From positions 124,001 to 188,000 of the forward strand of contig LLCB01000072.1 of NCBI GenBank assembly GCA_001414345.1: DNA of 64,000 nucleotides, in the 5' to 3' direction. The translations under genes were made by a program, and so were the position numbers. Source of the stretch: Hymenoscyphus infarciens. Lineage: Eukaryota; Ascomycota; Leotiomycetes; Helotiales; Helotiaceae. The notes below the pieces were generated by a model. That model had not been told where the DNA came from and did not search any database. It worked only from the letters and a program-made list of their open reading frames with translations. Positions 56,702 through 64,000 of the stretch are shown in pieces. The stretch's first letter is position 1; the number at the start of each line of letters is the position of its first letter.

Positions 56702-59054
56702 ATGCCGCCCAAGGAGGATCAAGTGCACGAGCACATGCCCCAGAAGAATAAGCACAAGGAGAAATATCCCATGACAAACTGGATATACGATGTATTCCTC
56801 TGGACCTTCTCTATCTTGGTGGATCTCTTCTTCCGAGAGGTTCATCCTCGTGGTTCATGGAAAGTGCCACGAACAGGCCCTCTGATATTTGTAGCGGCCC
56901 CTCATGCGAACCAGGTACGTCGAAATCCCTCGTATGATCAAATTTGCTGCTAACATAATTGTCTAGTTCGTTGATCCTCTCATTCTCATGCGCACACTTC
57001 GAACAGAATGCCACCGACGGGCAGCTTTCCTTATCGCTGCGAAATCCATGAATAGATGGCTGATTGGATGGTTCGCTCGAAAAGTTGGCGCAGTGCCTGT
57101 TGGACGAGCCCTCGATATGGTAAAACCAGGAACAGGAACAATTTACCTCGCGGATCCGATTGAAGACCCCCTGCTCGTTCGAGGCATTGGCACAAAGTTT
57201 GAGAGCAAGGAAATTCAAATTGGTGGGCTACTGGTCTTGCCGAGTGTCAATGGAACTGCTGCCAACGCCGAAATCGCTGAAGTTATAAGTGCCGAGGAAA
57301 TCCGACTAAAGAAGCCTTTCAAAGGCGCAGCTGCCATGATACAACTCACCGGGAGAGAAGATGTGGACGAGAATGGGAAATTCAAAGACCAGGTCATCAA
57401 AGGAACAACGCAAGGATTTCAGGGCATAAAATACAAAACCGCCCCTAAAGTTGATCAGACCGAAGTCTATGATGCTGTTTTTGATCGTCTCAGTGCAGAT
57501 GGTGCAGTTGGAATATTCCCCGAAGGTGGCAGTCACGACAGAACCGAATTACTTCCTCTGAAAGCTGGTGTGGCCATTATGGCGTTGGGTGCTTTGGCAG
57601 CTAACCCGAACAGCGGGTTGAAAATCGTTCCTTGTGGCATGAACTACTTCCATGCCCACAAGTTCCGGTCTCGAGCCGTTATAGAATTTGGAAACCCAGT
57701 CGAAGTTCCTAAAGAACTTGTTGATCTTTACAGAAGCGGGGAACGGAGAGAAGCCGTGAGTCAGTTGCTGGACACGGTTTATCAAGCTCTTGTTGCAGTC
57801 ACTGTTACAAGTCCGGACTATGATACCCTCATGCTTATCCAAGCAGCCCGTCGTCTTTACAATCCCACTGGAAAGAAGCTTCCTCTCCCAATGGTCGTGG
57901 AGCTGAATCGAAGACTTGTCAAAGGATACACGCATTATAAAGACGATCCCAGGATCGTGTCTTTGAAGAAGTCAGTGGTTTCCTACAACAAACAATTACG
58001 GTATATGAATATTCGGGACCATCAAGTCGAGTATGCTAAGTTCTCAATTCCAAAAGCTGTCTTTTTGTTGTTCTATAGATTGGGCAAAATCTCAGTTTTG
58101 TCTATCGGGGTGCTTCCTGGTCTGGTCCTCTTCGGCCCCGTTTTTGTTGCTTCTAAGATTATCAGTATCAAGAAATCCCGGGAGGCACTCGCTGCTTCGA
58201 CTGTCAAACTCCAAGGTCGTGATGTTATGGCAACTTGGAAGTTGTTGGTAGCACTTGCGTTCGCGCCAATCTTGTACAACTTCTACACGATCCTCCTTAC
58301 ATATTGGACCTACCGCAACAGAATCCAAGGGTACGTTCCAGATTATGTACCATTGTGGGCGATTTGGGTCTTTGGATATGTTATATTCCCTGCAATTACC
58401 TTTGCCGCCCTTCGTTTCGGAGAGGTGGGCATGGATATCCTCAAATCTTTACGCCCACTCATCCTCTCACTCAACCCAACTTCAAGCAATACCATCTACA
58501 AGCTCCGCGCTCGGAGGGAGGAGCTTAGCGCAGAAGTGACTGATGTCATCAACACCTTGGGGCCAGAAATGTTTCCTGATTTCGATTCTGCTAGAATTGT
58601 TGCGGATCCATTCAGAAATGGAGCCATGCCAGCATCACCCACAAGTTCGAGGTCCAACCGAAGAGGTAGTGAACAATCTGGAGTTTCTGGGACGTCAACT
58701 CCACCCAGCTTCGAGAAATTTGGAGATGGAGCAAGCAATAGCAATGGGCACTTGCCAAGGAACGAGTCGTTTAAGAATCTAGGGAACATTGCCCTCTTTG
58801 CCACACGGCCACCTTCAAGGAACCGCAGCCATAGCAGTAGTAGCGGAGGCGCGGCAGGTTCGGCATCATTCCCGTTGCAAGCTTTTAGCACATTGGACTC
58901 GAAGGGAAGCTTCCATGAGGTGAGCCAGAAGATTAGAGGAGCTATGAGGGAGAGGGGACAACTGAGGCGAAGGCAGAGTGAGGTGGCCAGAGAAGAAGCG
59001 GAAGGGGAGGATGATGAAAGCGATAGTGATGTTGAAGTGAGGAAGAAGATTTGA
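56702..59054 (+). CDS. SCT1: Glycerol-3-phosphate / dihydroxyacetone phosphate acyltransferase (Sct1/Gpt2 type)
   Basis: Catalyses the first acylation of glycerol-3-phosphate (and DHAP) in phospholipid and triacylglycerol synthesis at the ER. Two exons (56702-56914, 56967-59054) give 766 aa. The true ATG is at 56702; an upstream in-frame TTG is not a start. The acyltransferase motif I is PHANQFVD (H68, D74), split by the intron right after Gln71. Motif III is FPEGGSHD (about 254-262), followed by the KIVPCGMNYFHAHKFRSR block that typifies this fungal family. Hydrophobic segments lie at FLLFYRLGKISVLSIGVLPG, LVALAFAPILYNFYTILLTY and LWAIWVFGYVIFPAITFAAL. The C-terminal 160 residues are Ser-rich and charged (GSEQSGVSGTSTPPSF, then EGEDDESDSDVEVRKK), as expected of the phosphorylated tail of Sct1/Gpt2. 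Upstream of ERG27 in the same direction. Confidence 0.95.
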
Positions 59055-59506
59055 TGGGATGGTCTACTTGGGTGTGGATTTTCTTTCAGTTGGGAGGGGA
59101 AGGGATATTCGGAAATTATGTGTTGGTCTCTTATTTTCTCTTGTTTTGTAACAGCGAGGCGTTAACAGAGACAATACCAAGTTCTTTTTTTCTAGGGTTC
59201 TGGGTGTATGTTTTGAAAATTGCGGGAACTGAGCATAAGACAGTACTCTCCGGCATAACGTGTCAACAACACCAGAAATAAAATTAAGAGTATGATAGGG
59301 AAATAATAAGATCATTAGATATTCAGCGCGTGACTATCTAACTCTTGTTCTAACTTTTTAGGGTAATTAAAAGTAGAGTGTTTATTTGAGGCCCCTTTTT
59401 AAAACCGAGGTTCCGCCACCTAGCCTTACCCCAGAATCCCCAGAGTCCAGGACGACCACAACTCAATTCTCAACCACAAACCCCGTTCATATAGACAATC
59501 GCTACA
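59055..59506. promoter_or_regulatory. Intergenic between acyltransferase and ERG27
   Basis: 450 bp with the acyltransferase 3' UTR and the ERG27 promoter. A CA-rich leader (about 59450-59506) precedes the ERG27 ATG. No clear TATA box. Confidence 0.4.
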
Positions 59507-61259
59507 ATGGGCTTACCACCATGGGAGACGAGTGGTAGTCAGCTGTTTGCTTTGATAACTGGCGCAAACAGGTAAGCGCAACAATAGCGAATCTTTTTCC
59601 ACAGCTACCACCCCGCCGCGAACGTCAGATTCGCGCGGCTACATTGGTTTCTAGGTTCCCCTTTTTTACGAGTTTAGCGCATAATACTGATAGCTGGACA
59701 GCGGTTTGGGCTATGCAATTGCAGCCAGACTCATCGATGAATTCATCACCTCGCCCAATACCTCTCCAAACAAGCACCTCATTTTGATCCTCTGCACCCG
59801 CGCTCCATTGAAGACCCGCTTCACCATATCGAGGCTGCGAGCCCATCTTCGAAGATGCGTCGACAATTCGGCTTATGCCAAGAAGCTGAGTCAGAAGGCA
59901 AAGGCACAGGGGAAAACATATAGATGGGAGGATCAGGTTCAGAGAGTGCATTTCTTGGGGGTGGAGGTTGATCTCTGCGATTTAAAGAGTGTATATAGAC
60001 TCGCGGATAGGCTTGTCAATGGCACTATTGGGAGCCCAGATGCGACAACTATGGATGGTGGCAGACTCCCTCACGGGTCTCCAGGAACGCAAAGCTTTTC
60101 GGGCAATGTTCAACAGGATCGTTGGGCATTGAGTCAAACCCCGGGGTCTACTGGCGCTCAGAGATCGTGGGGCTGGGGATTGAGTGGCATACGGATACCA
60201 AGGCTGGATGTGGTGATTCTGAGTGCGGGGATTGGGGGTTGGGTTGGTGTTGACTGGATTCCGGCCATTCGAGATGTACTCGTCGATACTGTGGAAGCCG
60301 TTACCTTCCCCAAGTTCAAAATACCAGACGTCGGAGCTCGTTCTAAGCCTCAGTCTTCATACCGCGCAAGGACGGCAAAAGACGAAGATAAGCAGCCTCT
60401 GCTGTTAGAAAAACCAGAGTCTACGGAACCTCCGCTTGGTAACGTTTTCTGTTCGAACGTCTTCGGTCACTATATTCTTGCTCACGAACTAATGCCACTT
60501 TTGTCTCGCCCCGCCTCCCCTACTTCCAAATCTGGAGGAAAGATTGTTTGGGTCTCAAGTATCGAGGGCCTGCCTGAAAATGTTGATCTTGATGATATCC
60601 AAGCTCTCAAATCCAAGACGCCATATGAAGACACAAAGGGTCTGATCGACCTCATGACCTTAACCTCAAGCCTTCCCTCCGTTCAAAGGGTTGTCTCATC
60701 ATACTTCGATAGCTCGAAAACTGTTTCTTCATCAAAATCCAAACCCAGCGAGGAAGAAAGAGAAGAACTTCCTCTCGTCAGACCAAGCATATATCTTACT
60801 CATCCCGGAATTTTCTGCTCTGAAATCATGCCATTACCTGGTATCTTAGTATTCTTTTATAGATTGATATTCATTTTCGCCCGTTGGATCGGAAGTCCAT
60901 GGCATCCGGTTGATCCTTATAAAGCGGCTGTTGCACCTACATGGATCGCTTTAACAGAGCCCGAAGCTCTTGAGGATATGGAGGGGAATGGCTTGAAAAA
61001 GGCGAAATGGGGTTCCGCAACCAATAGAAGTGGGGATGAGCGGGTGATGAAGACGGAGGTTAATGGGTGGGGATGGACTGGTGTTGTGGAGGACACTACG
61101 GGAAAGAGCCTGAGAAGGAAACACGGGGCAGTCGATCTGACGAAGGAGTCGAGGGAGGACTTTGAGGTCTTGGGTGCTAAGTGTTGGGGTGAAATGGAGG
61201 AGTTGAGGAAGACTTGGGAGGGGGTTCTGGGGGTCAGGGATAAGGAGGCTGAAAAGTGA
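59507..61259 (+). CDS. ERG27: 3-keto sterol reductase of ergosterol C-4 demethylation
   Basis: Erg27 reduces the 3-keto group left after C-4 decarboxylation by Erg26, working with Erg25 and Erg28 at the ER. It is the target of the fungicide fenhexamid in Botrytis. Two exons (59507-59571, 59702-61259) give 540 aa. The Rossmann nucleotide motif TGANSGLG (18-25) spans the intron. The family features LDVVILSAGIGGW, VWVSSIEGLP (catalytic Ser region) and PYEDTKGLIDL (Y330, K334; YxxxK) follow. STYLTHPGI-like text (PSIYLTHPGIFCSEIMPLPG) and a hydrophobic stretch (ILVFFYRLIFIFARW) suggest membrane association. A Gly/Ser-rich insert at about 140-175 and a charged insert before position 400 make it longer than the yeast enzyme (347 aa), as is usual in filamentous ascomycetes. 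Confidence 0.93.
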
Positions 61260-61604
61260 CTGATGTATACTTGGTAATCTGTGTGTATGTTTTACCTTCT
61301 CTCGTACATCATGTTTTAATCGAGTTTTAATACCCTGATCGGTTAGACGGTGCAATTGGATTGAATAGTCTCATGATCCACTTGACACTTAGCCAAACAA
61401 TAGATCCTAGCTTCACTGTTCGAGAAAATAACCACCTGGGTTACGTCACAACAGGAAGTGGTGAAGTTCACCTTTTGAGTTCTGGTTGGGGAAGCGAAGC
61501 GGAGGCGCGTCTATAAAACCAAGTTCTCAGACTCAGAATTCATTTCTTTTTCTTCTACAACGCTCCAACAACACACAACCTTCAACACTTCGAATACGTC
61601 CACC
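61260..61604. promoter_or_regulatory. Promoter of the BTB-like gene with TATA box
   Basis: TATAAAA at 61512-61518, followed by a CA/CT-rich leader of about 85 bp up to the ATG at 61605. Confidence 0.6.
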
Positions 61605-63013
61605 ATGGATGACAAGTACCGCAGAGCCATCGAAGATCTCATCGAGGTAAGTGTGTTTCATTACAGTGCCCCGATCTGATTCAAAAGCTCACACATGAAT
61701 AGAAACTCGCGGGAACTGATATCAACTCCGATGGAGACCTTATCATCCGCCTATACACCGTCAAAGATGTAGGAACCAGCACCTTCAAGTCGGCGACCAA
61801 TGGAGAGTCCATTCCAGGCAATATCTTGATGTCCGTCAAAGTCACCCGCAAAGTTATGATCGACAACTTTGAGTACTTTAGGCGGATGTTCACACGCCAA
61901 CGATGGCTCGAGCATGATAAGACTGTTATTGACATGGAGTGTGATCACCCTCTTGCAGCTACTCTCTGGTTTCACGCACATCATGAAGATGAAGTTCCGG
62001 AGACCTTCAATGAGATGCCAGTCGAAGAGGTCTGGGAAGTCATCGGTAAGTAGATAATTCGATATGTTTTTCATGGCTCCTAGACCCTCATACTTGAGGC
62101 AAAATTCTAAGTCTCAAAATCGTATAGAATTTGGCCTATTCCTCCAATCCAAACGCCCCAAGGAGGCCAATTTCTCGAAATTGAGAAAATGGTTGGTCAA
62201 AGTTGTAGACCACCACAGTGTCAAAAATGCCAAGCACGCCAAAGAGAACGAAGAGAAAATCCGCATGCTACTATATCCATGTTACTTGTTTGATCTTCCG
62301 GCATCATTTGCGACTCTCACGCGGCTACTGGTATACAATTTTGCCGGGCATATTACCGAGTACAATCCTACGGAAAACTACCACCTTCACTTGGATGGCA
62401 ACATGATTGGTAAGTGAATACTTCGTCAGTGCATCGCTGATCTCCCCCTTGACCTTTCATCTTGTGTGTGCTAACCAGACACGCAATAGGAGCCTTGAAT
62501 GGAGCCCGGGGTAGTCTGAAGTCTCAACTCGTCGGTGGATTCTTCGAGCCCGAAGAGAAGTTCTTTGAAATCAGTTGCAAGTGCAAAGAAAAATCACTTT
62601 ATGCATATGCCGCGGCTGTACACAATACCGAGCTCTGGCCAATTCAGAGACTTCAGCAAAAATCAATCGTTGACATTACTGATTGCGCTGGATCTGTAAA
62701 CTTCGCTCCCAGAATACCAGAAGACGCCTGCATGAGTTGCCGATATATCTTAAATAGGGGTGTTATCAGCGATCTCCTCGACAAGATAGCTTCTAAGTTC
62801 CAAGGCATATGTCTCGACTGCGTGAAGAAGACCAAGACCGGAGATATTGATAAGGATTACTGGAGACATGATCGGCTTAGAAAATGGAGCTCTAAATGTC
62901 GTATTAGCCATGGGCAGTCTACATGGTATTGGTCATTCATGGGAAAAAGAGACCTTATGCATACCTACCAAGAGGCAAGGAAAGAAGAGAGAAATATGCG
63001 AGAAACGGAATAG
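61605..63013 (+). CDS. BTB/POZ-domain-like fungal protein
   Basis: Four exons (61605-61646, 61703-62045, 62128-62409, 62490-63013) give 396 aa. The N-terminal 130 residues resemble the diverged BTB folds common in filamentous ascomycetes: DGDLIIRLYTV (first strand), ILMSVKVTRKVMIDNFEYF with FRRMF (the 'hold back, remain unchanged, then arrest' dimer helix region), VIDMECDHPLAATLWFHAHH and an alpha-helical tail. The assignment is by pattern only. The C-terminal half has several cysteines (SCKCKEKS, DACMSCRYIL, GICLDCVKK, SSKCR) that could bind a metal, but they do not match a named finger. All splice sites are GTAAG/TAG and phases agree. The gene is 280 bp from RIP island 3. Function unknown. 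Confidence 0.75.
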
Positions 63014-63290
63014 TAGTTAGGGGCACACAAAAGGTTCTAGCGCAAGCTAGGAGAACATCAAGGGGGCAGTAGTTACCTTTATTTTCCTGAGAATTATCTG
63101 CTGGTCGGAAAGCTAGTAACTGAACTTCATGAAATGCAAAATTATTTTCACAATCTTTCTTACTCAACTCACAAATAGGAATAAACACTTGGAAACTACA
63201 TCCCGCGCTTCAATTGTCTTCAAGTCACAGGCTGACTCAACTCAATAGTGAAAGTCGCGATGGGGGAAAATAGGATTTGAATCTAACAGT
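63014..63290. other. 3' flank of the BTB-like gene
   Basis: Short normal-composition segment before the AT-rich island; nothing else recognised. Confidence 0.4.
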
Positions 63291-64000
63291 TTAGATAGCT
63301 TATCAACATTAGATACAAGAGCTGATATATATTAAGTACTACGGCGGGGTCGCCTTAGACTACTTATATGCTAAATTTACTACTATAGAATGTTAAGATC
63401 TGCGATCCTAAGGTATTATATACTCGGCAATTAACTATTTTACTCTCTAATTAATTTAAAAGAACTAATTTATCTCTTTTAGTAAAAGAGAGATTCTAGT
63501 TAGAATATTTCTTGTATTTATTAGTTTTAATATACTAATATACTAAGAAATTAATAAATATTATCTACTTCTACTCTATTAACTTTCTGCTTCGTAGGCT
63601 ACTTCGTAGTCTCTTTACTAGTAAATAAGTCTAAAGTCTTTATTTACTCTTTTACTTACTCTACGAAAGTAAGAAAAGTATCTAGAACACTCTCTTAGTA
63701 TATCTAGTATACTCTAACAAGGGTTTTTATCTCTATAAGTAAGCTAGCTAGGATTAAAAAGTGGAATTTAAGAATAGTACTCGAACTCTTTCTAAAAGAA
63801 GTAGGTCTTTCTAAGAGAAGTAGATACTATAGGCGCTAGCTTATAACGGCACGAAATATACACTATAGGAGAAGAGGTATATAGAAGTACGTTTAAGACT
63901 AAATAACGTAAGTAGATACTAGACTCTAATATAGAAGAAAAGGAAAAACTATTCTTCTTCTATACTAAGTATAAACATCTATATATAAGAGGTCGAAGAC
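63291..64000. repeat. RIP island 3, runs off the right edge
   Basis: Composition switches to TpA-rich, frame-free sequence at about 63290. It contains the start of a reversed LTR from 63842. Confidence 0.75.
63842..64000 (-). mobile_element. Partial LTR (type B), truncated by the window edge
   Basis: Begins TATAACGGCACGAAATATAC, the reverse complement of the LTR 3' end. It then follows the type B LTR (477-bp kind) in reverse, including the segment with ATACTAAGTATAAACATC. It keeps CGGCA where other copies read TAGCA, so it is less RIPed at its tip. Confidence 0.8.

Overview
The window looks like nuclear DNA of a filamentous ascomycete (Pezizomycotina, possibly Leotiomycetes). Genes carry several short introns with GT-AG borders and CTAAC-type branch sites, and the encoded proteins are typically fungal (Spb1, Erg27, Sct1/Gpt2-type acyltransferase, Rds1-like, WSC-domain proteins). 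Gene-bearing DNA of normal composition alternates sharply with AT-rich, TpA-rich islands almost devoid of CpA and TpG, the signature of repeat-induced point mutation (RIP).

Layout. 1-713: 5' part of an unrecognised gene (-) running off the left edge. 1755-2662: Tim17-family-like membrane protein (-). 3122-5239: translation factor eIF4B (+). 5240-8341: gene-free interval. 8342-10083: JMJD7-like JmjC oxygenase (-). 11535-14224: secreted heme peroxidase with two C-terminal WSC domains (+). 14225-17500: gene-free. About 17.5-22.3 kb: first RIP island, holding a small LTR element that is itself interrupted by a solo LTR. 23002-25427: Cdt2/DTL WD40 substrate receptor (-), divergent from SPB1 (26003-28611, +). 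30150-31277: Rds1-like secreted ferritin-fold protein (+). About 32.7-53.1 kb: second, 20-kb RIP island made of nested LTR elements, several of which I can delimit by equal-length LTRs and 5-bp target duplications. 53.1-56.7 kb: gene-free apart from a small, non-RIPed Ty3/gypsy RNase H remnant. 56702-59054: glycerol-3-phosphate acyltransferase (+). 59507-61259: ERG27 3-keto sterol reductase (+). 61605-63013: BTB-domain-like protein (+). 63.3-64 kb: a third RIP island runs off the right edge.

Functionally the genes are mostly housekeeping: translation initiation (eIF4B), large-subunit rRNA methylation (Spb1), replication-coupled protein destruction (Cdt2), ER lipid and sterol synthesis (acyltransferase, Erg27). 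The accessory or secreted genes (WSC peroxidase, Rds1-like) each lie beside a repeat island. The most interesting content is the repeat landscape: a related set of LTR elements with no recognisable pol, including a 1.2-kb miniature element (184-bp LTRs) present in two orientations, a 3.7-kb element (354-bp LTRs) and a 4.9-kb element (477-bp LTRs) that share internal sequence but differ in part of their LTRs. Exon joins below were worked out by eye from reading frame, splice borders and family expectation; no transcript evidence was available.
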